A program made the translations under genes and the position numbers. The notes below the pieces were generated by a model. It had not been told where the DNA came from. It worked only from the letters and a program-made list of their open reading frames with translations, and ran no database searches. Shown here piece after piece: positions 8,781-17,535 of a DNA stretch of 64,000 nt. This DNA is from Novosphingobium sp. (GTDB lineage: Bacteria; Pseudomonadota; Alphaproteobacteria; Sphingomonadales; Sphingomonadaceae): assembly GCF_030699305.1 (NCBI RefSeq), contig NZ_JAUYNB010000037.1:30126-94125 (forward strand), in the 5' to 3' direction. The stretch's first letter is position 1. Each line of letters opens with the position of its first letter.

Positions 8781-11480
8781 ATGCGTCTCAACATTGCCCT
8801 GACTGCCGCCACCAGTGGCCTTGCCATCGGTGTCGCCGCTCTTGCCACCCCGGCGTTCGCCCAGTCGGTCGGTTCCGTCGATTTCGAAAAGGAAATCATC
8901 GTTACCGGGACCCGCAGCGGCACCCAGGAAGTTGGCGGCGTGTCCGCTCCCGACACGTCGAAGGCCAAGGCCGTTCTGACGGCCGAGAATATCCAGCGCC
9001 AGAACCCCGGCCAGACCATTCTGGACACGATCAACCAGATCCCGGGCGTGAACTTCCAGAACAACGACGCTTACGGTTCGGCGGGCGGCACGCTCTCGAT
9101 CCGCGGGTTCTCGTCCGACCGCATCAGCCTGACGTTTGACGGTGTGCCGCTGAACGATTCGGGCAACTATGCGATCTATTCGAACCAGCAGATCGACCCG
9201 GAACTGATCGAACAGGTCAACGTCAACCTGGGCACCACCGATGTTGACAGCCCGACCGCTTCGGCCGTTGGCGGCACCGTCAACCTGCGCTCGAAGAAGC
9301 CGGATCACGACATGGGCATCATGCTGTCGGGTTCGGCCGGTGAGTTCGACTTCATGCGCATCTTCGTGAAGGTGGAAACCGGCGATCTGACCGAAAGCGG
9401 CCTGCGGGCGTTCGCGTCGGCCAGCCGCGCGACCAACGACAACCCGTTCAACAACTATGGCAAGGTTGCCAAGCAGCAGTACAACGCGAAGATCTATCAG
9501 CCGCTGGGCGGCGACGATTTCTTCTCGCTGTCGGGCCACTACAACCAGAACCGCAACAACTTCTTCGGTTCGCTGCCGCTGCGCACCGACACCACGCAGA
9601 GCATTGCCAACCAGACCGGCCGCAATGCCGGCCCGCTGTCGGGCAACCGCTTTCCGATCACCAAGCTGGAACGCTTCTACACCATCAACGCACCCTGCAT
9701 GATCCCCGATGGCGTCAACGGCACGGCACAGGCGGCCAGCAACTGCGGCACCGAATTCGATCGGCGCTACAACCCGTCGAACACCGGCAACGTCCGCGCC
9801 CAGCTGCGTCTGACGCTGGCTGACAACCTGATCCTCAACGTTGAGCCGAGCTATCAGTATGTGAAGGCCAACGGCGGCGGCACCGTGACCGGCGAAGAGG
9901 GCCTGCGCGACATCAACCCGGCTGGCGGCACCGCCAACCTGGCAGCCTGCCGGACCACGCCGACCAGCGCGACCAACAACTGCGTTACCGGCTATATCGG
10001 CGGTCGTCCGTATTTCGGCCGTGACATCAACGGCGATGGCGACATGCTCGACAGCGTCACCGTGCTGGCCCCCAGCCAGACCCAGACGCACCGCATCGGT
10101 GTGATCGCCGGTCTGCGGTACGAAATGGACGAATCCAACACGCTGCGCCTGACCTACACGTTCGACCGTGCGCGTCACCGCCAGACCGGTGAAGTCGGGA
10201 TGGTGGCCTATACGGGTGAGCCGCTCGACGTGTTCCCGGTCAACGCCGGGCTCAAGGATTCGACTGGTGCCATCCTGCAAAAGCGTGATCGCCTGTCCTA
10301 TGCGGTGCTGCATCAGGTGTCGGGTGAATATCGCGGCCAGTTCATGGATGATCGCCTGACCGTGACCGCCGGGGTGCGTGCCCCGTTCTTCCGCCGCGAT
10401 CTGAACCAGAACTGCTTCACCACCTCGGCGGGCGGGTTCCTGGACTGCTTCGGCACCAACAGCGCGCTCAATTCAGCCTATGCCACGCTGAACCCGGCCG
10501 TCAGCGGTCCGCAACAGCGCGTGTTCAACTTCAGCAAGATCCTGCCGAACGTCGGGTTCACCTATCGCGTGGTCGATGACCTGAGCGTGTTCGCGAACTT
10601 CTCGCAGGGCCTGTCGGTTCCGGGCACGGACAGCCTTTACAACGCGTTCTACTTCGCGCCGGGCACCGCCGGAACCAAGCCGCTGCCGGAAACCACCGAC
10701 AACTTCGATCTGGGCCTGCGCTATCGCTCGGGCAAGATCCAGGCGTCGGTCTCTGGTTACTACAACCAGTTCCGCAACCGCCTTGCCAGCGCCTATGATC
10801 CGGTGCTGGACCAGAACGTCTATCGCAACCTGGGCAACGTGAAGAAGTATGGCGTGGACGGCTATGTCGCCTATCAGCCGGCTGACTTCCTGACGCTCTA
10901 TGCGTTCGGCAGCGTGATGAAGTCGGAAATTCGCGACAACATCGTGATCGGTGAAAACACCGATGGCTCGCCGATCTATGCCCCGACCGCGGGCAAGCGC
11001 GAAGCGGGCGCGCCGAAGTACAGCTGGGGCGGCACCGTGCGCGGCAAGTTCGGCCCGATGGAAATCGGCCTGACTGCCAAGCGCACCGGCGAACGCTATG
11101 TCTATGACACCAACGAAGCCACCTTCCAGGGCTCGTTCGTGCCGCTGGGCGCGAAGACCAGCACCGGCCTGACGCCGTCGCTGAGCAATGCGCAGTCTGC
11201 TGCCACCGGCCAGATCTATGGCGCGACGGCTGCGGCCTACTGGCTGGTCAACCTCGACATGCGCCTCAGCCTCGAAGGGCTGGGCCTGAACGACCAGACC
11301 TATCTGCAGCTGAACGTCTACAACCTGACCGACAGCTTCTACGTCGGCGGCTTCGGCGGCGGTCTGGTGCAGTCGAACACCTTCAACCGCACCACGGGTG
11401 TGTCGTCCTACGGCTCGCCGGGCTTCGTCCAGATCGGCGCTCCGCGCACGGTCAGCGGCACGGTGGTGTTCAAGTTCTGA
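8781..11480 (+). CDS. TonB-dependent outer-membrane receptor
   Basis: 899 residues. A signal peptide (MRLNIALTAATSGLAIG ... PAFA) is followed by a TonB-box-like EIIVTGTRSG (about 38-47). The plug domain (about 60-185) has QTILDTINQIPGVNF, LSIRGFSSDRISLTFDG and ASAVGGTVNLRS. A 22-strand beta-barrel ends with the outer-membrane sorting signal TVVFKF. Plug-barrel receptors import siderophores, vitamins, metals, glycans or aromatic compounds using TonB energy. The substrate cannot be told from sequence, although the possible Pho box upstream hints at phosphate-regulated expression. A strong terminator follows, so it is probably monocistronic. Confidence 0.95.
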   Translation: MRLNIALTAATSGLAIGVAALATPAFAQSVGSVDFEKEIIVTGTRSGTQEVGGVSAPDTSKAKAVLTAENIQRQNPGQTILDTINQIPGVNFQNNDAYGSAGGTLSIRGFSSDRISLTFDGVPLNDSGNYAIYSNQQIDPELIEQVNVNLGTTDVDSPTASAVGGTVNLRSKKPDHDMGIMLSGSAGEFDFMRIFVKVETGDLTESGLRAFASASRATNDNPFNNYGKVAKQQYNAKIYQPLGGDDFFSLSGHYNQNRNNFFGSLPLRTDTTQSIANQTGRNAGPLSGNRFPITKLERFYTINAPCMIPDGVNGTAQAASNCGTEFDRRYNPSNTGNVRAQLRLTLADNLILNVEPSYQYVKANGGGTVTGEEGLRDINPAGGTANLAACRTTPTSATNNCVTGYIGGRPYFGRDINGDGDMLDSVTVLAPSQTQTHRIGVIAGLRYEMDESNTLRLTYTFDRARHRQTGEVGMVAYTGEPLDVFPVNAGLKDSTGAILQKRDRLSYAVLHQVSGEYRGQFMDDRLTVTAGVRAPFFRRDLNQNCFTTSAGGFLDCFGTNSALNSAYATLNPAVSGPQQRVFNFSKILPNVGFTYRVVDDLSVFANFSQGLSVPGTDSLYNAFYFAPGTAGTKPLPETTDNFDLGLRYRSGKIQASVSGYYNQFRNRLASAYDPVLDQNVYRNLGNVKKYGVDGYVAYQPADFLTLYAFGSVMKSEIRDNIVIGENTDGSPIYAPTAGKREAGAPKYSWGGTVRGKFGPMEIGLTAKRTGERYVYDTNEATFQGSFVPLGAKTSTGLTPSLSNAQSAATGQIYGATAAAYWLVNLDMRLSLEGLGLNDQTYLQLNVYNLTDSFYVGGFGGGLVQSNTFNRTTGVSSYGSPGFVQIGAPRTVSGTVVFKF

Positions 11481-11512
11481 TCCCGCCGGGACCGGAACCA
11501 ACCCAATGCGAA

Positions 11513-11541
11513 GGGGCGGCACTGCGGTGCTGCCCCTTTTT
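11513..11541 (+). terminator. Rho-independent terminator after the TonB receptor
   Basis: A 10-bp stem GGGGCGGCAC/GTGCTGCCCC (one G-U pair), tetraloop TGCG, then a run of five T. It starts 33 bases after the receptor stop codon. Confidence 0.88.
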
Positions 11542-11586
11542 GTTTGTGCGCTTGCGGCGCGGGTGCGCGCGACATACGAATGGTAA

Positions 11587-11847
11587 ATGGCTGATTCGTG
11601 GATGTTCTTGCTGGCTTACCTGGCCGTAATCATTGCCGGGCCTGTGCTGAATCAGCGCAGGCGCCGGAATCATGCCCGGCGGTTGGCAGAGTTGCAGAGC
11701 GGTGCTGCGGAGCGCTTCATGGAGGAGCGTCGCTCGCTCGAGGCCTATCCCCCGCGCAGCAAACGGGCCGAATGGGTTCTGTTCGGCCTGATGCTGGCGC
11801 TGTGGCTGGTGCTGGTGGCCATCAAGCTTGGCGATCCAGGCAGCTAA
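11587..11847 (+). CDS. Small two-helix membrane protein of unknown function
   Basis: 86 residues. There are two hydrophobic segments, about 4-22 (WMFLLAYLAVIIAGPVL) and about 63-81 (WVLFGLMLALWLVLVAI). Between them is an Arg-rich, amphipathic linker (NQRRRRNHARRLAELQ). It fills the space between the receptor terminator and mtgA, with its stop four bases from the opposing mtgA stop. No strong ribosome site precedes the ATG. I recognise no family; the case rests on the membrane pattern and the good fit between neighbours. Confidence 0.55.
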   Translation: MADSWMFLLAYLAVIIAGPVLNQRRRRNHARRLAELQSGAAERFMEERRSLEAYPPRSKRAEWVLFGLMLALWLVLVAIKLGDPGS

Positions 11848-11850
11848 CGT

Positions 11851-12576
11851 TCAGTCGTAAACGCAGGCGTCCAGCGCTTCGTTGCGGACCACGCTGCTGC
11901 GTGCGGCGATGGCGTTGCCGTGGCGGCGGGTGAAGCCGGTGGCGCCGGTGACGGCGCGGCGCTTGGGCGCGGGCAGGGCGGCGGCGATGCGGGCGGCTTC
12001 GACCCGGCTCAGGCGGGCGGCACCCTTGTTGTAATAGCGCTGCGCCCCCGCTTCGACGCCGTAGGTGCCGATCCCGGTTTCCGCGACGTTGAGGTACACT
12101 TCCATGATCCGGCGCTTGCCCCAGATGTGTTCGATCAGGAAGGTGAACCACACTTCCAGCCCTTTGCGGGCATAGCGGGTCCAGCCGGTGCCTTGCCACA
12201 GGAACACGTTCTTGGCGGTCTGCTGGCTGATGGTGGAACCGCCGCGCAGGCGGCCGCCCCTGGCGTTGCGCTCCATCGCCTGTTCGATCGCTTCGGCGTC
12301 AAAGCCGTTGTGCGCACAGAACTTCGCGTCCTCGCCCGCGATCACCGCGGCGACCATGTTGCGGTCAATCCGGCTGAGCGGTTCCCAGTCCCTGGTAAAA
12401 CCGTTGGGGTCAGCGATCATGGTCACGGTGATCGGCACCGGCACCCATTTGTAGATCACGGTCAGGCCCACGCTGATGACCAGGAACCAGATGATCGCGC
12501 GGCCCAGAATCCAGCCCGCGCGATAGGCCATGCCCTGACTGGCGCGGGGGCGGGATGGTTTCAGGAAGCGCAGCAT
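11851..12576 (-). CDS. mtgA: Monofunctional biosynthetic peptidoglycan transglycosylase
   Basis: 241 residues. It polymerises lipid II into glycan strands on the periplasmic face. A single N-terminal membrane helix (about 21-42) is followed by a GT51 domain with the catalytic Glu in VIAGEDAKF (E82) and the second motif GGSTISQQTAKN (112-123), plus KRRIMEVYLNVAETG. The length is normal for MtgA, and no transpeptidase domain follows, separating it from class A PBPs. The MarR-type regulator gene ends 12 bases upstream on the same strand, which could be co-transcription. Confidence 0.95.
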   Translation of the reverse strand: MLRFLKPSRPRASQGMAYRAGWILGRAIIWFLVISVGLTVIYKWVPVPITVTMIADPNGFTRDWEPLSRIDRNMVAAVIAGEDAKFCAHNGFDAEAIEQAMERNARGGRLRGGSTISQQTAKNVFLWQGTGWTRYARKGLEVWFTFLIEHIWGKRRIMEVYLNVAETGIGTYGVEAGAQRYYNKGAARLSRVEAARIAAALPAPKRRAVTGATGFTRRHGNAIAARSSVVRNEALDACVYD

Positions 12577-12587
12577 CGGGCCGTGGC

Positions 12588-13118
12588 TTAACCCGATGTC
12601 ATCGCGCCGCCCAGCTTGAACAGCAGGTCGAGCAGCAGGCGGCGTTCGATCGGGGTCAGCTGGGCGGTGTTTTCCGCTTCGTGCGCGACGATCACCTTGC
12701 GCGCGCGGGCCAGACTGTCACGGCCCTTGCCGGTCAGTTCGATCCGGCTGGAGCGGCCATCGGTTTCACTTTGCACCACCTCGATCATCCCGTTTTTCAA
12801 CAGGCTGCGGGTGAACTGGTGGATGGTCGAGCGTTCGATCGCCAGGAACCGGCCGATCTCGATCTGGGTGATGTCCGGGTTGGCTTCCACCAGCCACATG
12901 ATCGTGACCTGCTTGGCGGTCAGCCCCAGCGCTTTCAGTTTGGGATCGAGCCGCTGGACCAGCAGCGAATGGCCGATCCCCAGGTGCAGGCCGACGATGC
13001 CTTCCAGCCCGGCGAGCCTGATGTTGTCCGACCGGGTCGAGCGGCCATCGTGGCCGTCTGCGCGCGCGGGGCGTGCGGCGGGGGTGGTCGGAGCGGGAAC
13101 TGCGATCTGGTCTTCCAC
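12588..13118 (-). CDS. MarR-family transcriptional regulator
   Basis: 176 residues from the GTG at 13118. The C-terminal ~140 residues form the MarR winged HTH: LTAKQVTIMWLVEANPD, the recognition region IERSTIHQFTRSLLKNGMI and the wing QSETDGRSSRIELTGKG. MarR dimers usually repress nearby genes and are released by phenolic ligands. The N-terminal ~35 residues are Pro/Ala/Arg-rich and poorly conserved. An alternative TTG start at 13178 would add 20 residues but has no clear ribosome site, while the GTG has AGGAAAG 11 bases upstream. Ligand and targets are unknown. Confidence 0.8.
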   Translation of the reverse strand: MEDQIAVPAPTTPAARPARADGHDGRSTRSDNIRLAGLEGIVGLHLGIGHSLLVQRLDPKLKALGLTAKQVTIMWLVEANPDITQIEIGRFLAIERSTIHQFTRSLLKNGMIEVVQSETDGRSSRIELTGKGRDSLARARKVIVAHEAENTAQLTPIERRLLLDLLFKLGGAMTSG

Positions 13119-13252
13119 GAGTGGGCTGGCTTTCCTGGGGAGCGGGGCGCGAAGCGGCCTTAGCGCACGATGCAGCAATGCTCAATTCCCGAACCCGCCG
13201 CCCCCGGTCCACACGGGCAGGGGCGGCTGGGCATCGGGATCAGGTGGCGGGA

Positions 13253-14176
13253 TCAGGCGGCGGGCAGCAGGCGGCGGTCGTCCGCGATCCGCAGCATCGC
13301 CTTTTGCAGCTTTTCAAAGGCGCGCACCTCGATCTGGCGGACGCGTTCGCGGCTGACGCTGTATTCCTGGCTCAATTCTTCCAGCGTCTGTGGTTCATCG
13401 ATCAGGCGGCGCTGGGTGAGGATGTGGCGTTCGCGCTCATTCAGGCTGGACATGGCTTCGGTCAGCAAGGCGTGCCGGATCCTGGCTTCCTGCCCTTCGG
13501 CCACGGTTTCATCCTGCAGCGGGCGATCATCCTGCAACATGTCCTGCCACTGGCCTTCGCCGTCTTCGTTGAACGAGACGTTGAGGCTGGCATCGCCGCC
13601 CATCATCATCCGGCGGTTCATGTTGACCACTTCGGTCTCTGACACGCCGAGCTTGGTCGCGATGGTCTTCACGTCTTCGGGGTGAAGATCGGAATCCTCA
13701 TACGCGTCGAGGTTCTTCTTCATCCGGCGCAAGTTGAAGAACAGCTTTTTCTGGGCAGCGGTGGTGCCCATTTTCACCAGGCTCCACGACCGCAGGATGA
13801 ACTCCTGCATCGACGCCTTGATCCACCACATCGCATAGGTCGCCAGCCGGAAACCGCGATCGGGTTCGAATTTCTTGACGCCCTGCATCAGGCCGATGTT
13901 GCCTTCGGAAATCAGTTCCGACACCGGCAGACCATAGCCGCGGTAACCCATGGCGATCTTCGCCACGAGCCGCAGGTGGCTGGTGACCAGCTGGGCGGCC
14001 GCTTCGGGATCCTGATGTTCGGCATAGCGCTTGGCGAGCATGTATTCCTGCTCAGCGGTCAGCACCGGGAACTTCTTGATCTCTGTCAGATAGCGGTTGA
14101 GGCTCTGTTCCCCGCCCAGGCTGGGCAGGGTGGAACGACCGCTGCTGGCTGGCAGGTTACGTTTGCGTTCGGGCAT
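13253..14176 (-). CDS. rpoH: RNA polymerase heat-shock sigma factor (sigma-32)
   Basis: 307 residues. Region 2 contains EGNIGLMQGVKKFEP and FRLATYAMWWIKASMQEFIL. The RpoH box AQKKLFFNLR (141-150) is diagnostic of sigma-32 proteins. Region 4 ends with a HTH (EELSQEYSVSRERVRQIE). It directs transcription of chaperone and protease genes, probably including clpP/clpX earlier in the window. The ATG at 14176 follows AGGACGAGAGA; the frame extends 25 codons further upstream, but those residues are not family-like. It stands alone between the MarR regulator and the pseudouridine synthase gene. Confidence 0.97.
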   Translation of the reverse strand: MPERKRNLPASSGRSTLPSLGGEQSLNRYLTEIKKFPVLTAEQEYMLAKRYAEHQDPEAAAQLVTSHLRLVAKIAMGYRGYGLPVSELISEGNIGLMQGVKKFEPDRGFRLATYAMWWIKASMQEFILRSWSLVKMGTTAAQKKLFFNLRRMKKNLDAYEDSDLHPEDVKTIATKLGVSETEVVNMNRRMMMGGDASLNVSFNEDGEGQWQDMLQDDRPLQDETVAEGQEARIRHALLTEAMSSLNERERHILTQRRLIDEPQTLEELSQEYSVSRERVRQIEVRAFEKLQKAMLRIADDRRLLPAA

Positions 14177-14275
14177 AAGACTCTCTCGTCCTTTCAACGT
14201 CGGCCCACCTTTGCAGGACCCTTTAGAGGCATCCCCCGGCGGCGGCCACACAGGCTTTCTATTTACACCAATGCA

Positions 14276-15226
14276 TCAGCTTGGTGCCCTCAATTCGACC
14301 AACAGCCCCGCCATGTCGGTGGGCAGCGTGCTTTCAAGGCGAACCGCTGCTCCGGTGACCGGGTGGGTAAAGCCCAGCACGGCAGCGTGCAGGGCCTGTC
14401 GGTGAAAGTGAAGCTGGTTGAGCAAGGGGCGAAGCCGTGAAGGTGTGCGTCCATATACCGGATCACCCAGTAAAGGATGACCAATTGACGCCATATGAAC
14501 GCGCACCTGGTGGGTTCGCCCGGTTTCCAGCCGACATTCCACCAGTGCGGCAGAATCCAGCCGTTCGAGCAACTTGTAGTGGGTGACGGCGTGCTTGCCG
14601 CGTCCATCTTCGACCAGCGCCATCTTCTTGCGGTCGTGATTCGACCGGGCAATCGCGCCGCGAATCGTGCCCGATATGGGAGCAGGCAGTCCGCCGACCA
14701 CGGCCAGATAGGCGCGTTCGATCGAATGATCGGCAAACTGCGCGGCCAGCCCTTCGTGCGCGGCATCGGTCTTGGCGACGACCAGCAGGCCAGAGGTATC
14801 CTTGTCGATCCGGTGGACGATGCCAGGGCGGGCCACCCCGCCTATCCCCGACAGCTGCCCCCGGCAGTGATGCAGCAGCGCATTGACCAGCGTGCCGTCA
14901 AGGTTCCCGGCGGCGGGGTGGACGACCAGCCCGGCGGGCTTGTCGACCACGATCAGGTATTCGTCCTCATAGGCAACGGTCAGCGCAATGTCCTGCGCCT
15001 GCGCCTCGGCGGGGATCGCGGCGGGGACGGTGATGGTGAAGGGCGTGCCTTCCGCCGGTTTGACCGAACCCGACGTCGCGGCTTTCCCGTCCAGCGCGAT
15101 CCGGCCTTCACCCAGCAGCGCCTTGACCCGCTCACGCGACAGCCCGCTGGCATCGGCCAGTGCCTTGTCGAGCCGCTGGCCGCCGCTGGCGATCACGCCG
15201 GAAATGATGGATTCCCCCTCAATCAT
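14276..15226 (-). CDS. rluD: RluA-family 23S rRNA pseudouridine synthase (RluD-like)
   Basis: 316 residues. An N-terminal S4 RNA-binding domain (QRLDKALADASGLSRERVKALL, about 17-38) is followed by the pseudouridine synthase domain. The catalytic motif HRIDKDTSGLL has the catalytic Asp at D141. YLAVVGG and the RTHQVRVHM motif are also present. RluD modifies helix 69 of 23S rRNA. Assignment to RluD rather than RluC rests on overall layout and is less certain than the family call. It diverges from the JAMM peptidase gene, with only 16 bases between the two start codons, so the ribosome sites are very compact. Confidence 0.88.
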   Translation of the reverse strand: MIEGESIISGVIASGGQRLDKALADASGLSRERVKALLGEGRIALDGKAATSGSVKPAEGTPFTITVPAAIPAEAQAQDIALTVAYEDEYLIVVDKPAGLVVHPAAGNLDGTLVNALLHHCRGQLSGIGGVARPGIVHRIDKDTSGLLVVAKTDAAHEGLAAQFADHSIERAYLAVVGGLPAPISGTIRGAIARSNHDRKKMALVEDGRGKHAVTHYKLLERLDSAALVECRLETGRTHQVRVHMASIGHPLLGDPVYGRTPSRLRPLLNQLHFHRQALHAAVLGFTHPVTGAAVRLESTLPTDMAGLLVELRAPS

Positions 15227-15242
15227 CGCTAGGAACTTGGGG

Positions 15243-15635
15243 ATGGCAATCACGGTGACAAGTGGCGTTTTGGCCACACTGCTGGAAGAAGCGACGCGCG
15301 CCCATCCGCAGGAGTGTTGCGGGCTGCTGATGGGGGACGGGGCGATTGCCCGCGCCGTGCCTGCGGCCAATGTCCATCCCGAACCGGCGCGCCATTTCGA
15401 GATCGATTCCGCCGCCCTGATCGCCGCGCACCGCGCCGCGCGGGCTGGCGGGCTGGCGGTGCTGGGCTATTACCATTCGCACCCCACCGGCAGCGCGCAG
15501 CCATCGGCCACCGACCGCGCGGCGGCCAGCGGGGACGGGCGGATCTGGGCGATCATTGCGGGCGGAACGGTGCAGCTGTGGCGCGATACGCCGGATGGCT
15601 TTGAACCGCTTCCCCTGCGAGTCGCGGCAGGGTAA
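15243..15635 (+). CDS. M67 (JAB1/MPN, JAMM) metallopeptidase family protein
   Basis: 130 residues. It carries a complete JAMM zinc motif: an upstream Glu in ECCGLLMGDG, then YYHSHPTGSAQPSATDRAAA with both His and the Asp at the correct spacing. Bacterial stand-alone JAMM proteins cleave isopeptide or peptide bonds next to ubiquitin-like or sulfur-carrier proteins (for example Mec+), but no carrier protein is encoded nearby. The ATG at 15243 follows AGGAAC. The chpT gene begins 43 bases downstream on the same strand. Confidence 0.88.
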   Translation: MAITVTSGVLATLLEEATRAHPQECCGLLMGDGAIARAVPAANVHPEPARHFEIDSAALIAAHRAARAGGLAVLGYYHSHPTGSAQPSATDRAAASGDGRIWAIIAGGTVQLWRDTPDGFEPLPLRVAAG

Positions 15636-15678
15636 GAGGATCGAAACCATACCCCTTGTTGCGGAAGCCTGCCGACCC

Positions 15679-16308
15679 ATGACTCAATCCTCGCTCGATC
15701 TTGCTGCTCTGCTGTGTTCGCGCCTGTGCCATGACCTGCTTAGCCCGGTTGGTGCGCTCAATAACGGGTTGGAACTGCTGGCCGAGGAAAAAGATCCCGA
15801 AATGCGCAAGCGCTGCATGGAGCTGCTGGAGCAAAGCGCCCGAACCAGTGCGGACAAGCTGAAGTTTTTCCGGCTGGCGTTCGGCGCGGCGGGCGGATTT
15901 GGCGAACAGGTGCTGGTCGATGAACCGCGCGCGCTGGTCGATGCGCTGGTCAGCCACAATGCGCGTGTATCGGTCAACTGGACGACCCTGCCTAAACCTG
16001 CGGTCAAGGTGCTGCTCAACCTGGCGATGATCGGGATGGACGCGCTGGTGCGCGGCGGCACACTGGATATCGGCGCGGAAAGCCGCGACGGGGCGAGCGA
16101 GATCGTGGTCCGCGCGGCGGGCGCGAAAATCGCGTTCGATCCGGAAATCGGCCGGGCGCTGGACGGTTCGCTCGATCCCGATGGGCTGACCAGCCGCACC
16201 GCCCCGGCGTGGATGATCCACCAGCTGGCCAGCGTGCGCGGCGGCGGCGTGCAGTTCGCGCTCAGCGATGAAGCGCTGGTGATGGGCGCGGTGCTGCCCG
16301 AAGCATAA
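15679..16308 (+). CDS. chpT: Histidine phosphotransferase ChpT of the CtrA pathway
   Basis: 209 residues. ChpT relays phosphate from CckA to CtrA and CpdR in alphaproteobacteria. The N-terminal DHp-like helix has the phosphorylatable His at H18 in CSRLCHDLLSPVGALNNG, matching the family. The second half is a degenerate HATPase-like fold (RGGTLDIGAESRDGASEIVV ...) without ATP-binding N/G boxes, as expected. It begins with MTQSSLDLAALLC. The next gene, a cell-wall amidase, starts 13 bases downstream, suggesting co-transcription. The presence of clpX-clpP upstream fits the pathway, in which CpdR controls ClpXP. Confidence 0.93.
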   Translation: MTQSSLDLAALLCSRLCHDLLSPVGALNNGLELLAEEKDPEMRKRCMELLEQSARTSADKLKFFRLAFGAAGGFGEQVLVDEPRALVDALVSHNARVSVNWTTLPKPAVKVLLNLAMIGMDALVRGGTLDIGAESRDGASEIVVRAAGAKIAFDPEIGRALDGSLDPDGLTSRTAPAWMIHQLASVRGGGVQFALSDEALVMGAVLPEA

Positions 16309-16321
16309 GGGCGCGGCCGCG

Positions 16322-17023
16322 ATGTCGGAACTGATCCACAGCGAAACGCCATCACCCAACTGGAACGAGCGGCTGCTGCCGATCTCGATGGTGGTGCTGC
16401 ACTATACCGGCATGGAAACCGCCGCCGCCGCGCTCGACCGGCTGTGCGATCCAGAAGCGCAGGTATCGGCGCATTACTGCATCGAAGAGGACGGCACCGT
16501 CCACCGGCTGGTGCGTGAAGACCGGCGCGCCTGGCACGCGGGCAAATCGTTCTGGCGCGGGGTGACCGATATCAATTCGGCCAGTATCGGGATCGAACTG
16601 GTCAATCCGGGGCACGAGTTCGGGTATCGCCCGTTTCCCGATGAACAGCTGGCCGCGCTGCTGCCGCTGCTGGCCGACATGGTCCAGCGCCACGACATCC
16701 CGCGCGCCAACGTGCTCGGCCATTCGGACGTCGCGCCGGCCCGCAAGGATGATCCCGGCGAACTGTTCGACTGGGATCTGCTGGCCGCGCACCGGCTGGT
16801 GCTGCGCCGCCCGCGCCTGCTGGTGCCCAGCCCGTATGAGAACGACGGCGCGTTCTTTCTGGCGCTGGAACGGTTCGGCTATGACATCTCGGACACCGCC
16901 GCCGCTTGCCGGGCATTCCAGCGCCGCTGGCGGCCGCACCGGATCGACGGCGTGGTCGACGGCGAAAGTTCGGCGATCCTGTTCGGATTGTTGTTGGATC
17001 GCGACACCGGAAAGACTAGGTAG
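16322..17023 (+). CDS. N-acetylmuramoyl-L-alanine amidase (AmiD/AmpD type) with C-terminal peptidoglycan-binding domain
   Basis: 233 residues. An Amidase_2 domain has zinc ligands H27 (VVLHYTG), H134 (LGHSDVAP) and D144 (ARKDDPGELFDW), and the substrate-facing stretch WHAGKSFWRG. The last ~60 residues (FFLALERFGYDISDT ... FQRRWRPHRIDGVVD) look like a PG_binding_1 domain. The enzyme cleaves the amide between MurNAc and the stem peptide during recycling or remodelling. No signal peptide is obvious, which favours a cytosolic AmpD-like recycling role. It lies just downstream of chpT and ends four bases before rnpB. Confidence 0.9.
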   Translation: MSELIHSETPSPNWNERLLPISMVVLHYTGMETAAAALDRLCDPEAQVSAHYCIEEDGTVHRLVREDRRAWHAGKSFWRGVTDINSASIGIELVNPGHEFGYRPFPDEQLAALLPLLADMVQRHDIPRANVLGHSDVAPARKDDPGELFDWDLLAAHRLVLRRPRLLVPSPYENDGAFFLALERFGYDISDTAAACRAFQRRWRPHRIDGVVDGESSAILFGLLLDRDTGKTR

Positions 17024-17027
17024 GCGC

Positions 17028-17460
<433 letters not shown>

Positions 17461-17535
17461 TCACCCCGCACAAGCATCCCCCCGCTCCGCCGGAGCTGGG
17501 GCCTGAGCGGGGGCCTGAACTGGGGCGGCGCGCCT

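Noticed and set aside
8391..10313. A 640-codon minus-strand frame opposite the TonB receptor
   Set aside because: Covers a clear receptor gene and has only low-information sequence typical of antisense frames in GC-rich DNA.
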